Of a DNA stretch of 40,338 bases, positions 21,366 through 28,568 are shown piece after piece (position 1 is the first letter of the stretch; each line of letters opens with the position of its first letter). The position numbers and the translations under genes were made by a program. Location of the stretch: positions 1-40,338 of IMG/VR virus record IMGVR_UViG_3300032278_000030, one strand, 5' to 3'. The notes beneath the pieces were generated by a model that saw nothing but the letters and a program-made list of their open reading frames with translations, was not told the DNA's origin and ran no database searches. This stretch comes from a virus.

Positions 21366-21970
21366 CAGTTGACCTCCTTGATTGATTCCACCACGAAGCG
21401 TCCGAAGTTGCCCGGCACCTTTGGGGCGCCGGGTCGCCAATCGCCCATGCCGATGCGGTGACCAGCGATATCAGCTATCTGCTCGAAGGTGTCCCTGTCT
21501 ATCATGTCGGGGTCGAGTTCGATGGGCACATCCAACGTCCAGCCAGTCTCGATGAGCGGTCTGGTGCGCATGACCTTTACGCCGTTGACTCCGACCGCCT
21601 TTCTCAAGCGGGCCTTCGGATCATTCTTCAGTTTCTTGAGGTTCTTGTGATTCGGGAATATGAGAGGGCACCCGTATTCGGTGTCGATCATTATGCCGAT
21701 TGACTCACGACCCATGCGTATCTTCTTGCAGGCGTCGAGGAACATACGCTGGAGATTGTCCACGGGCATGTAGACGCCCATCTCGTCCGACCAATAGAGG
21801 CCAGCCTCGAACTCAATCTCCGACATCAGTTCATGGTCTTCCTCCGTCTTCTTTCTCTTGGAGGAAACCGACTTGAGCTTCTTGGCCCAAGGGTCGAGCG
21901 GATCAGCCGTTCTTCCGTTGTGCATTATGATGGGACGTATGCCCCGTAGGTTCAGGTTTAGTTTTATCAT
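21365..21970 (-). CDS. Conserved phage protein with RTRP/GDWRP motifs, unknown function
   Basis: Encodes 201 residues, with AAGGA nine bases before the ATG. Blocks that I recall from many phage early regions are visible: IIMHNGRTADPLDPWAKKLK, KRKKTEEDHELMSEIEFE, a middle segment MPVDNLQRMFLDACKKI, and the C-terminal VMRTRPLIETGW plus GDWRPGAPKVPGNFGRF. Nothing identifies a catalytic site. The hairpin array lies immediately upstream, so its mRNA probably begins within or runs through that array. The C-terminal domain is duplicated in the next gene. Confidence 0.75.
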   Translation of the reverse strand: MIKLNLNLRGIRPIIMHNGRTADPLDPWAKKLKSVSSKRKKTEEDHELMSEIEFEAGLYWSDEMGVYMPVDNLQRMFLDACKKIRMGRESIGIMIDTEYGCPLIFPNHKNLKKLKNDPKARLRKAVGVNGVKVMRTRPLIETGWTLDVPIELDPDMIDRDTFEQIADIAGHRIGMGDWRPGAPKVPGNFGRFVVESIKEVN

Positions 21971-22010
21971 CTCTTCATCCTTTCTTATCTTTGTTTTCGT
22001 TTTAGTTCAG

Positions 22011-22655
22011 GTAAACTGTCGGGGCTTTCGACCCGATGATGTAGCCTCGTCGTGCCCAGCCCTGCCCTGCCTGTCTCCGCCGAGCCTTGCCATGCCTCTG
22101 AAAACTGTCGCCCCCGAAGGGGCGATGATTTGGGTTCGCCTCGCCCCGCCTCGCCGGGCCGTTCCTAGCCTTGCCGCTCCGGGCCGATCCCCTGAAAACT
22201 GTCGGGGAATTGCACCCCGATGATGTAGCCTGTCCGCGCCTTGCCTCTCCGCGCCATGCCAAGTCCAGCCGCGCCTCACCTTGCCCCTGTAAACTGTTGG
22301 GGAGTTGCACCCCAATGATGTAGCCTTTCCACTCCGCGCCATGCCGTGCCTTGCCTGTGCGATCCACGCCTTGCCAATGAAACTGTCGGGGAATTGCACC
22401 CCGATGATTTTGCCTTTCCGCGCCCCTCCAAGCCTGTCCGCTCCACGCCATGCCACACCGTGCCAGTCCAATCCACGCCCATGTAAACTGTCGGGGAGTT
22501 GCACCCCGATGATTTTGCCTTTCCGCGCCAATGCGGGCCATGCCACACCGTGCCAGTTCAATCCACGCCCATGTAAAACTGTCGGGACTTGCGTCCCGAT
22601 GTGTAGCCGATCCTTTCCACGCCACGCCATGCCATGCCGTGCCCGTCCTCGCCAT
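22011..22655 (-). repeat. Array of seven covarying hairpins joined by GGCNN pentamer tracts
   Basis: Seven units start near 22013, 22101, 22195, 22291, 22380, 22484 and 22574 (88-104 bases apart). On the - strand each reads CATC or similar, a hairpin, then ACAGTTT. The usual stem is TCGGGG/CCCCGA with a seven-base loop. The unit at 22291 has TTGGGG/CCCCAA, the one at 22101 TCGCCCC/GGGGCGA around TTCG, and the one at 22574 TCGGGAC/GTCCCGA around GCAA, so arms change together. Between hairpins the DNA is built from five-base steps of GGCNN type. The units fall in different reading frames, so the long frames here are not genes. Possible roles are a structured leader RNA, a replication or recombination signal, or a protein-binding array. 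Confidence 0.85.
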
Positions 22656-22665
22656 TTGAAATTGA

Positions 22666-23103
22666 TCATGCGTTCTCTCCCGTGGTTATTATGGTTATGC
22701 CCACTTCGTCGCCCCACCATTTCCTCAAGGTGAGATCGTAGACCTGCTGATCTCCTCCAAGGAACCAATTGGCCTCTGCCATGCTGTCTAAAATCATCTT
22801 TGAAAGATTGTCTAAATCTGGTTTCGTCGTCATGGGAATGATGCCCAATCTCCTTCTCTTCTTGGCTTCGCTCTTGCGCCAAGGGAAGACCAGCACGACC
22901 TCCACCTTGGTTGCTCCAGTGAAAGGTTTGGGCGGGGAGTGGGAGCACAACAGGTTCAACAGGTTCTTCTTCGCCTTCGCTCCCGCGCTCCCCGCCGCTT
23001 TCCCGACGAAAGGGGTACCATCCCTTCGCCTGAGAATCATCGCGCTGCCTTGGTGCGTTGCCTTGGGTGGAACGCATGGCAGAAAAACAGTGTGCTTGTT
23101 CAT
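22666..23103 (-). CDS. rusA: RusA-family Holliday junction resolvase
   Basis: Encodes 145 residues, starting in an ATGA overlap with the upstream nuclease-like gene. RusA dimers cut four-way DNA junctions made during recombination and replication. The signature is clear: TTKPDLDNLSKMILDSM (Asp96, Asp98, Lys102) and GGDQQVYDLTLRKWW (Asp118), the acidic and Lys residues of the metal site. The N-terminus has the expected early strand (VFLPCVPPKAT), and length is near that of known members (about 120-140). It would resolve branched DNA before packaging. The hairpin array lies just downstream of its stop. Confidence 0.88.
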   Translation of the reverse strand: MNKHTVFLPCVPPKATHQGSAMILRRRDGTPFVGKAAGSAGAKAKKNLLNLLCSHSPPKPFTGATKVEVVLVFPWRKSEAKKRRRLGIIPMTTKPDLDNLSKMILDSMAEANWFLGGDQQVYDLTLRKWWGDEVGITIITTGENA

Positions 23104-23573
23104 GGTATTACCTTTGCAGTGAGAAGGGGAAGGAAGGCGTTCAATCGCTCCACTTCTCCCCCGTTTATAGTTCGTTTGGTTATTGTCTTACGGCGGTCGA
23201 ACTCGAACGCCCAATGCCCAGTCGAGTCGGTGATCGTCAGGACGAGCAGGAGATCGTCCGGTATGAGGTAGAGCAGACCCACGAACGGAACTCGCAGCAA
23301 CCTGCTCGCCATCCTGCCAGCGTTCACCTTGTCAGCGGAGATCAGCCACTCGTTCCTGAAGTTAGCCATCAAGTGCAAGTGGGTGAGGTTCCTCGTCTTG
23401 ACCTCCGCCACCGCGCTCAACTCTCCTTGCCTCATGAACACGCCGTCCACTTCGGCTGGCCTGTGCTTGGGCGTCTCGATGAAGCGTTGGTCAGGGTGAG
23501 CCAGCGAGAATTTCTCAATTGCCCTGCGCTCGTACTCCAGCGAGGACTTTCCTCTTTTCGTCATCACGTCCAT
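23100..23573 (-). CDS. PD-(D/E)XK nuclease-like protein
   Basis: Encodes 157 residues, with AAGGA six bases before the ATG. Residues 43-59 give Asp43 (AEVDGVF), then Glu57 and Lys59 (AVAEVKTRN), the D...ExK core of PD-(D/E)XK nucleases, preceded by a basic helix (SLEYERRAIEKFS) carrying a Glu as expected. A later helix and strands (ISADKVNAGRMASRLLRVPF, LLYLIPDDLLLVLTI) complete a minimal fold. It is coupled to rusA, so a role in trimming or cutting recombination intermediates is plausible. Without a structural comparison the exact subfamily is open. Confidence 0.65.
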   Translation of the reverse strand: MDVMTKRGKSSLEYERRAIEKFSLAHPDQRFIETPKHRPAEVDGVFMRQGELSAVAEVKTRNLTHLHLMANFRNEWLISADKVNAGRMASRLLRVPFVGLLYLIPDDLLLVLTITDSTGHWAFEFDRRKTITKRTINGGEVERLNAFLPLLTAKVIP

Positions 23574-23644
23574 TGTTCATCCTTTCTCTTTTGAACGGCG
23601 GGAAGCCTTTGTTTCAAGAAGCACCAAAGATAGAGCTTTGTCAC
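23564..23644 (-). CDS. Possible 26-residue micro-ORF
   Basis: GTG at 23644 follows GGGGAG by five bases and opens a 26-residue frame (MTKLYLWCFLKQRLPAVQKR...). Its stop lies 11 bases inside the next gene. It fills the gap of about 110 bases between the RecE-like and nuclease-like genes in a genome that leaves few gaps. At this length chance is a serious alternative, and no homologue is known to me. Confidence 0.22.
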   Translation of the reverse strand: MTKLYLWCFLKQRLPAVQKRKDEQWT

Positions 23645-23681
23645 GGGTTCTCCCCGCGCACCATTCGGCTCCCGCCTGAAT

Positions 23682-24653
23682 TCATTTGACCATCTTGTTC
23701 ATCGACTTGACCGACAGGAACCTTCGTCCCCCGAACCTCCTCGACTCGACTTCCCCGTTCATCCAGTTGTAGAGGGTTGTCCTCGACACGTTGAACCGCT
23801 GGCCCGCCTGCTTGACGGAGAGCCAGTTCCCGTTTGGCATGGGTTCCCTGTCGGGCATCGCCCAAGGCGGCACCGTCACTTCCGTCACGTCTGCGTCGTA
23901 GCCTTTCCAGACGTCGGTCTCCCTTGCCTTGGAGTAAGCCTTGAGCGCGTCCGTCACCATGCTCTCCGCTTCCGCCACGTCGGACGGGTTGATCGAGTAG
24001 GCGGCGGCTGCGAACGGGGCGGTCTTCTCCACACAGAGGAAGATGAATCGGTTGACCTTCATCCCCGTTTCCTCCAGCGCTTTCCGGTAGAACCACTCCT
24101 GAACGAACAGCTTGTTGTTCGCCACCGTCTTGCGGAACCCGTTCACGGATGCGTCGGTGGTTGTCTTGAGGTCAATCACGTCCACTCCCTCCGACGAGAA
24201 TGAAACGAGGTCTGGCCTCGCCTTGCACCCGACGCCCTCCACCTCGAAGAACAGACTGCCCTCCGTCACGAAGTCGCCCTTGAAGAACTCAGCCGTGACG
24301 GGATGGTCAAGAGCGGACTCGACCACACGAAGGACTTTGTCGAAATCCTCCGCGTTCATCCACTCAATGTCCAACGGATGGGTGTTCATCCATTCCTTGT
24401 AGTAGTTGGTTCTTGGCCCCTTGCCGTCGATCTCCAGCGGCTTCGGAGCGTACCTGTCCTCGAAAACATTCGGCTCCAGATAACCGCAGTGCGCGGCTGA
24501 CCCGAAGACGAAGTGAGGCGGTCTGACCGCAGGCTCCTCCCTCCCTCCGTAGTGCAGTGGAGAGATCATGAGTCTCCTCACGTCGCTGGAGCCAAGCTCC
24601 TCTCTGGAATGGTACTCCTCGTTCGACATCGTGATGAACTTTTCCTCGCTCAT
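23682..24653 (-). CDS. RecE-like exonuclease fused to a C-terminal helix-turn-helix
   Basis: Encodes 323 residues, starting in ATGA overlap with the SSB-like gene. The first 270 residues match the RecE C-terminal/PD-(D/E)XK exonuclease family: SNEEYHSREELGSSDVRRL, FVFGSAAHCGYLEP, CKARPDLVSF (Asp148), then VDVIDLKTTTDAS (Asp161, Lys163) and a motif around QEWFYRKAL. Such enzymes resect duplex ends for annealing-based recombination. Residues about 276-323 (NWLSVKQAGQRFNVSRTTLY, then RRFGGRRFLSVKSM) form an excisionase/MerR-like helix-turn-helix with a wing, which is not part of that family's usual domain plan. It may guide the nuclease to specific DNA or serve in autoregulation. Confidence 0.82.
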   Translation of the reverse strand: MSEEKFITMSNEEYHSREELGSSDVRRLMISPLHYGGREEPAVRPPHFVFGSAAHCGYLEPNVFEDRYAPKPLEIDGKGPRTNYYKEWMNTHPLDIEWMNAEDFDKVLRVVESALDHPVTAEFFKGDFVTEGSLFFEVEGVGCKARPDLVSFSSEGVDVIDLKTTTDASVNGFRKTVANNKLFVQEWFYRKALEETGMKVNRFIFLCVEKTAPFAAAAYSINPSDVAEAESMVTDALKAYSKARETDVWKGYDADVTEVTVPPWAMPDREPMPNGNWLSVKQAGQRFNVSRTTLYNWMNGEVESRRFGGRRFLSVKSMNKMVK

Positions 24654-25210
24654 GGCGTTGTCCCGAAGGGGTCGTCGTCGTTGGTCTGAGGAGCCATCGC
24701 GGCGAACGGATCATCGCCAGTGTACAAGGCTTCCAAGTTGATCAACGGAAGCTTCTCCCTTATTTCGGAGAGAGCGGCCTCGCTCAACGTGGTCGGCGGC
24801 TTGGGAACGGTGGTGTAGGTGGTCAACAAGCCCTCGCCGTTGCGTTGTACGCAGACGTCGTACTGCTTGGGGTCACCCCAGTCGGAGTCGTTCACGAACT
24901 CCAGCAACTGCTCTCTGATGGAGGCTTGCGGAATCTCCCATATCTGGATACACCCCAGATCATGGTTCCAAACGGGGCAGGCCCAGATATGCTTGGGCGT
25001 TTCCTCGTAGGTTCCGTTGGCTGGCTTGTCCTTTGTGCGAACAGGGGCAGCCTTCTCCTCTCCGTCCACTTCCTTGCGCGTCCAGCCAAGCCAACCTGTT
25101 ATGGCTGACCCGATTATCCGAAGGTTGTTCTTTCCCTGCACCAACTTGGTGTAGTTTCCTCCGCTTGCGGCGGGAGGTTTGTAGTCGTCTGGTAGAAACG
25201 TCATGATCAT
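24650..25210 (-). CDS. Putative single-stranded DNA-binding protein
   Basis: Encodes 186 residues. ATG at 25210 overlaps the upstream stop (ATGA); a second Met two codons later is possible. The N-terminal block (LPDDYKPPAASGGNYTKLVQ, NNLRIIGSAITGWLGWT) and HIWACPVWNHDLGCIQIWEI recall phage proteins I know next to RecE/RecT genes. The C-terminus ends in an acidic tip, TNDDDPFGTTP, close to the DDDIPF tail by which bacterial SSB recruits partners. Together with the adjacent exonuclease this supports an ssDNA-binding role in recombination and replication. The OB fold itself is inferred, not seen. Confidence 0.6.
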   Translation of the reverse strand: MIMTFLPDDYKPPAASGGNYTKLVQGKNNLRIIGSAITGWLGWTRKEVDGEEKAAPVRTKDKPANGTYEETPKHIWACPVWNHDLGCIQIWEIPQASIREQLLEFVNDSDWGDPKQYDVCVQRNGEGLLTTYTTVPKPPTTLSEAALSEIREKLPLINLEALYTGDDPFAAMAPQTNDDDPFGTTP

Positions 25211-25419
25211 TCTTTCTCTTTTAGGTTTATTTGTTCGTTGACGGCGGCGCAGAAGCACTGCCATTCATTGGCCGTGAACACGGGTGACGGAACAATCGAA
25301 GTCGCCAAGGTCAGGTCGCCGTCGTTGTCCAACCGCATGGTGCATTCAGCCCACGGCGTGATCCACTTGACGGAGCCAGCTTCGGCTTCCAGCCTTGGTT
25401 TCTTCGATTCGTCTCTCAT
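25207..25419 (-). CDS. Small early protein, unknown role
   Basis: Encodes 70 residues, coupled to the SSB-like gene by ATGA. No good ribosome-binding site precedes ATG at 25419, and in-frame extension is blocked by a stop seven codons upstream. The sequence is a likely beta sheet (VKWITPWAECTMRLDNDGDLTL) ending in a helix (TANEWQCFCAAVNEQINLKE). Regions of this kind occur in many phage early operons. Family unknown. Confidence 0.6.
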   Translation of the reverse strand: MRDESKKPRLEAEAGSVKWITPWAECTMRLDNDGDLTLATSIVPSPVFTANEWQCFCAAVNEQINLKEKE

Positions 25420-25490
25420 GTTCGAGGACAGGATGCCTCACTTGTACAATCCTGTCAACACTATTCTTTACACTTCCTTTCTTATTTCGG

Positions 25491-25766
25491 TCAACACGAG
25501 GCCCAACCAGTGAACCTGTATTTCCCCGTTTCTGTTTCCGCGCCCCAGACTACCCCCCATTTATCGGTGGCATCCTCAGCTTTTTCGTCCCAGTTTTCCG
25601 GGTCTTTCTTGTATTCGTTCGTCTTGTCAATGAACCCATCCGTCGTGGAGATGGTTCCATTGTAGGCGTTGTGTCCGTACTCATGTTCGGCATCATCGAC
25701 TGCATTGCGGTAAGCGTCCGCCATCGTTTTGCCCGTACTTGTGGTTGTTATGTTATGAGCGCCCAT
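25491..25766 (-). CDS. Conserved small phage protein (GKT...GHNAYNGTI type)
   Basis: Encodes 91 residues. ATG at 25766 is preceded by GGAGG at nine bases. The N-terminal half MGAHNITTTSTGKTMADAYR, then AVDDAEHEYGHNAYNGTIST, is a pattern I recall from small proteins of many phages and plasmids: a beta strand, a helix with AEHEYG, then a GTI turn. The remainder is acidic with Trp residues (KWGVVWGAETETG). No activity is known for this group. Confidence 0.65.
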   Translation of the reverse strand: MGAHNITTTSTGKTMADAYRNAVDDAEHEYGHNAYNGTISTTDGFIDKTNEYKKDPENWDEKAEDATDKWGVVWGAETETGKYRFTGWASC

Positions 25767-25798
25767 TTTACACTTCCTCCTCTTCCTTGGTTTCAGTT

Positions 25799-26590
25799 TC
25801 AGTTGACTTCAGTTATCACTTGTTCGTTCCCAAACCAATCGAGGTAACGGTTCTCGAAGTCCAGCAGCTTGTCCATCACCTTGATCAGTCCCTCCGTTCT
25901 GTTTTGCATAGTGGCGAAGTTCCACTTCTTGGCCACTTCCGTGAACGCATTCTGCAATCCCCAAGCGGTGCCGTGTTCGAACTGTTCATGGCTTGGGTTC
26001 CTGTATTCATTGTCCCAAGCGGGGAGCGAGGAGCCGGGGATGCCTTGCGGGCTTTTTAGCCTCATTACTTCCTTTGTGATATGATCAGCCACCTCGTCGG
26101 TGATGCGGGTGTCCTTGTATATCTCCCTGCGTCCCTCTTGTCTCTTGAACTCGTCGCCCAAGGTCTGGACTGCGGAGGTCATGAGTCTTGGCAGGTCGAA
26201 CATTATGTTCTTGGTGTGCTTGCGTCCCACTATTATCTGGGCGGTGAAGACCAGATTGTCGCAGACGAAGACGTGATCTCCCGCCCCCAGTTGGGCGAGG
26301 AAGTGCATGGAGCCTGAATTTCTCAGACCCACGACACGACCAGCGTCGTCATACCCGTTGCTCAAGGTGAGCAAGCCGAACATGTTGTCGGTTTTCTCCT
26401 GCTGAATAAGGCTGTATTCCTCAGTCTCTATGTGGTAGCCGCCGCCACGCAGGGTGTCCTTCGCCAGTTCCACGAAGACATCATGTCTTATTGGGTAGTG
26501 CGTTGGAGTGTAAGGGATGGGATCAGCCAATGCGCTGAGTCCATCGATTGATATGCGTTCTGCTCCGCAGTGATTTAGTAACGTACTCAT
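25799..26590 (-). CDS. DUF932-like phage/plasmid protein
   Basis: Encodes 263 residues. The motif GLRNSGSMHFLAQLGAGDHV, then FVCDNLVFTA, and later RKHTKNIMFDLPRLM, corresponds to the GLRNS...VFVCDN...H pattern of the DUF932 group found in phages and plasmids. Family function is unproven; members often lie in early or anti-defence regions. The C-terminal half is helical (HITKEVMRLKSPQGIP, WGLQNAFTEVAKKWNFATM). The leader upstream contains ATGATAACAAC, shared with two other genes of this operon. Confidence 0.65.
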   Translation of the reverse strand: MSTLLNHCGAERISIDGLSALADPIPYTPTHYPIRHDVFVELAKDTLRGGGYHIETEEYSLIQQEKTDNMFGLLTLSNGYDDAGRVVGLRNSGSMHFLAQLGAGDHVFVCDNLVFTAQIIVGRKHTKNIMFDLPRLMTSAVQTLGDEFKRQEGRREIYKDTRITDEVADHITKEVMRLKSPQGIPGSSLPAWDNEYRNPSHEQFEHGTAWGLQNAFTEVAKKWNFATMQNRTEGLIKVMDKLLDFENRYLDWFGNEQVITEVN

Positions 26591-26636
26591 TGTTATCTCT
26601 CTTTCTTTTCGTTGTTATCATTGTCGTTCATTCGGC

Positions 26637-26945
26637 TCATGCCGAAAGAGGGTAGCGCTTTAGGCATTTGGGTTCCATGTTCTCTGCGATCCATTGGTAC
26701 ATCACACCAGAAATCAGACCACCTAGTTTAGCGCTTCCTAATTCATCACCATGTGTATGCAAATCAATTATCACTTGCGGGAGATCGACCTCGATCCACC
26801 AAGTACATTTCACTCCGTTTTCATGAACTAGAGAATAATCGAAATCATGAGGTTTTTCATCCGTCCAATAATCCCAAGTCCAAGTTTCGCCCGTTGGAAC
26901 GCGACAATTATGGTAATCGGCTTCATGTATTTTAATATAACTCAT
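26637..26945 (-). CDS. Hypothetical early protein
   Basis: Encodes 102 residues with AAGGAG seven bases before ATG. It is rich in aromatics and acids near the N-terminus (GETWTWDYWTDEKPHDFDYS) with a central strand CTWWIEVDLPQVIIDLH and a C-terminal helix (GGLISGVMYQWIAENM). No signal peptide or known motif. Its bases are more A/T-rich than the flanking genes, which may mean recent acquisition. Confidence 0.65.
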   Translation of the reverse strand: MSYIKIHEADYHNCRVPTGETWTWDYWTDEKPHDFDYSLVHENGVKCTWWIEVDLPQVIIDLHTHGDELGSAKLGGLISGVMYQWIAENMEPKCLKRYPLSA

Positions 26946-26979
26946 CTCTGTTCTCCTTGTTGGTTGTTATCATTGTTGT

Positions 26980-27642
26980 TCAAGCGTTCAGCCATTCAAG
27001 GCATCGTACCAGAGCGGCTTCCTCAATCATGTCGCGTTCCTCTTCGGGACGCTGACGAATGAGGCTAAGTCGATCCGCCACGCAATCGTATGCCGTTCCG
27101 CTCGCTTTCCTTGCTGTGTGATTACACTCTTTCTTGAAATGCGCCATGAAGGCCATCGCCTCTTTCGCGCTGTCGAAGTTCAGAACGTTTGTTCCGCTCC
27201 AATGCGGATCGTCTTGGTAGATTCCAACGCAACTTTTGTCGTCCAGCGAGCGAGGTGTTTCGGCTTCGGTGTCCGTAAGCACTAGCTCAATTCCGCCAAT
27301 TATCCTGTGTATGAAGTCGCATCCGCCTCCGGTTGCAGTCCAATCGAGGCCGCGTCTTTGCGCTTCGTTCCATATTTCAGTCGATATGTTCACAGATTTC
27401 AGTCGGAATAATATTTGTTGTGGAGGGTTCACCTCCTTGTCCTCTGCCTCGTCCCAGCGTGAGCAGAATGCGGCGAGCCAAGCATATTGTTCGTCACTTG
27501 GTGACCATGCTTCGTTCTCTTCACCAATCAAGGCCATGAGCGACCAAGCGCTTTTGTCAATTTGGTCATCGTTCACCCAATATTTCGGGAGGTTGGATTT
27601 AAGCCAACGATTATATTCAATTTGCAATTCGTTCAAGTTCAT
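26980..27642 (-). CDS. Hypothetical early protein of 220 residues
   Basis: ATG at 27642 has AAGGA nine bases upstream. The product is soluble, mixed helix and strand, with aromatic-rich segments (EYNRWLKSNLPKYWVNDDQI, YAWLAAFCSRWDEAEDKE) and a middle part containing GGGCDFIHRIIGGIELVLTD. A final helix set (EERDMIEEAALVRCLEWL) ends it. I recognise no family or active site. Its location among small accessory genes suggests a host-takeover or defence-related role, without direct evidence. Confidence 0.65.
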   Translation of the reverse strand: MNLNELQIEYNRWLKSNLPKYWVNDDQIDKSAWSLMALIGEENEAWSPSDEQYAWLAAFCSRWDEAEDKEVNPPQQILFRLKSVNISTEIWNEAQRRGLDWTATGGGCDFIHRIIGGIELVLTDTEAETPRSLDDKSCVGIYQDDPHWSGTNVLNFDSAKEAMAFMAHFKKECNHTARKASGTAYDCVADRLSLIRQRPEEERDMIEEAALVRCLEWLNA

Positions 27643-27659
27643 GGTGTTGTTTCCTTTCT

Positions 27660-27851
27660 TTACATCATTGGTTCGCCGTCACCGACGGTGTAGTATTTCT
27701 TCATGCGGCGAGGGTCGTTCTTCTCTTCTCTTCTCTCCACGTCGAACGCGAAGTCGAGTTGCATCTCTGCCTCCGCTTCGTTCAGAACTGCAAGCATCTT
27801 GTCCGCCTGCTCGTCGTTCTCGATTGTTATGATCAGTTGTACTTTACTCAT
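27660..27851 (-). CDS. Small early protein
   Basis: Encodes 63 residues with AAGGA six bases before the ATG, and overlaps its upstream neighbour by eight bases. The first half (VQLIITIENDEQADKMLAVL) reads as a strand-helix unit of ferredoxin-like type, followed by an acidic helix and a basic stretch (VERREEKNDPRRMKKYY). Function unknown. Confidence 0.65.
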   Translation of the reverse strand: MSKVQLIITIENDEQADKMLAVLNEAEAEMQLDFAFDVERREEKNDPRRMKKYYTVGDGEPMM

Positions 27852-28068
27852 TGGTCTTCCTTTCGTTTAGTTTCATTGCGAGTCCCTTGTATGCTTCCGT
27901 CATCGCATTGAGGTTTTCTGGTTTCCATTCACCATTCTCGTTCTTCTTGAACAAGAGAGGCCACTTGCATTCGTAGTCATAGGTTCTGATCAGTCCGTTA
28001 TCGAGCATCTCGAAGTGGAACGTCTTGCCTTCATGCTCCACGACGTCTCCGTCATGCGCTGTCTTCAT
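27844..28068 (-). CDS. Small early protein, beta-barrel-like
   Basis: Encodes 74 residues and overlaps the preceding gene by 17 bases and the next by eight. The N-terminal 45 residues (GDVVEHEGKTFHFEMLDNGL, RTYDYECKWPLLFKK) look like a small beta barrel, ending in a basic helix (AYKGLAMKLNERKTNE). No family recognised. Confidence 0.65.
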   Translation of the reverse strand: MKTAHDGDVVEHEGKTFHFEMLDNGLIRTYDYECKWPLLFKKNENGEWKPENLNAMTEAYKGLAMKLNERKTNE

Positions 28069-28489
28069 CGTTTTCCTTTCGTTGGTTCACTTTGTCGGTC
28101 ATTACGTTGAACAACCAGCTTGAGAGCCATTTCCTGCGTCCGAACGCTGGCCCCTTGCCATGCGAGGGTGCGTTGGTTCTCAAGCCGATGCGGTTCTTGA
28201 TTTCATCGAGCGTCATGGAGCGTCCCTTCTTAGACAACTCCTTGCCCGTCGCGTCCTGTATTCTGGTGTCGTATATCGAATGCCCAAGCAGGGCATCAGT
28301 GACACGCAACCGAATCCACCATTCCCGATGGTTCTCTTCGGTGATTTCATTCATGCCGATGGACATGCTCGCAAAAATGAGCATATGAGTTATCGCATCC
28401 ATGTCGGTGTCCTTTGTCGGCTCGTCGCCGTCCAGTTCCTGCCAACAGAACTTGTTTGGAATCTTGGTCATGTCGTAATCCAGACTCAT
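28052..28489 (-). CDS. Hypothetical early protein of 145 residues
   Basis: AAGGAAGAGAG lies just upstream of ATG at 28489. The protein is helical, with a central hydrophobic helix (DAITHMLIFASMSIGMNEI) that is probably buried, and WWIRLRVTDALLG, LDEIKNRIGLRTNAP and a basic C-terminal part (GRRKWLSSWLFNVMTDKVNQ). Phage early proteins with such a layout are often uncharacterised. Nothing points to a specific activity. Confidence 0.65.
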   Translation of the reverse strand: MSLDYDMTKIPNKFCWQELDGDEPTKDTDMDAITHMLIFASMSIGMNEITEENHREWWIRLRVTDALLGHSIYDTRIQDATGKELSKKGRSMTLDEIKNRIGLRTNAPSHGKGPAFGRRKWLSSWLFNVMTDKVNQRKENDEDSA

Positions 28490-28568
28490 CTCTCTTCCTT
28501 TCGTTGTTGTTCATTGTTATGCCGTGTTCCTTACACACGGCGTGCATGATTTCGCTTATGTGTTTCAT
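28347..28568 (-). CDS. Possible small gene overlapping its neighbour
   Basis: ATG at 28568 overlaps the GP88-like stop as TGATG, and the first 26 residues (MKHISEIMHAVCKEHGITMN...) fill the gap before the next gene. The rest of the 73-residue frame lies inside the 28052-28489 gene in another frame and looks like a shadow (His/Arg/Asp-rich). The real product, if any, may be short-lived or a leader. Low support. Confidence 0.25.
   Translation of the reverse strand: MKHISEIMHAVCKEHGITMNNNERKRDESGLRHDQDSKQVLLAGTGRRRADKGHRHGCDNSYAHFCEHVHRHE

Noticed and set aside
22011-22655. CRISPR array
   Set aside because: Repeats are imperfect with changing stems, and spacers are low-complexity pentamers of 50-70 bases rather than unique sequences. 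No cas gene is present.
22007-23077. Long - strand frames (up to 356 codons) through the hairpin array
   Set aside because: The GGCNN spacers contain few stops in any frame, and the hairpin units are read in different frames. The upstream part is rusA in another frame. They are by-products of the repeat.
25420-25465. Promoter with TTGACA upstream of the gene at 25207-25419
   Set aside because: A good -35 is seen on the - strand, but no acceptable -10 lies 16-18 bases on, and the operon appears continuous.
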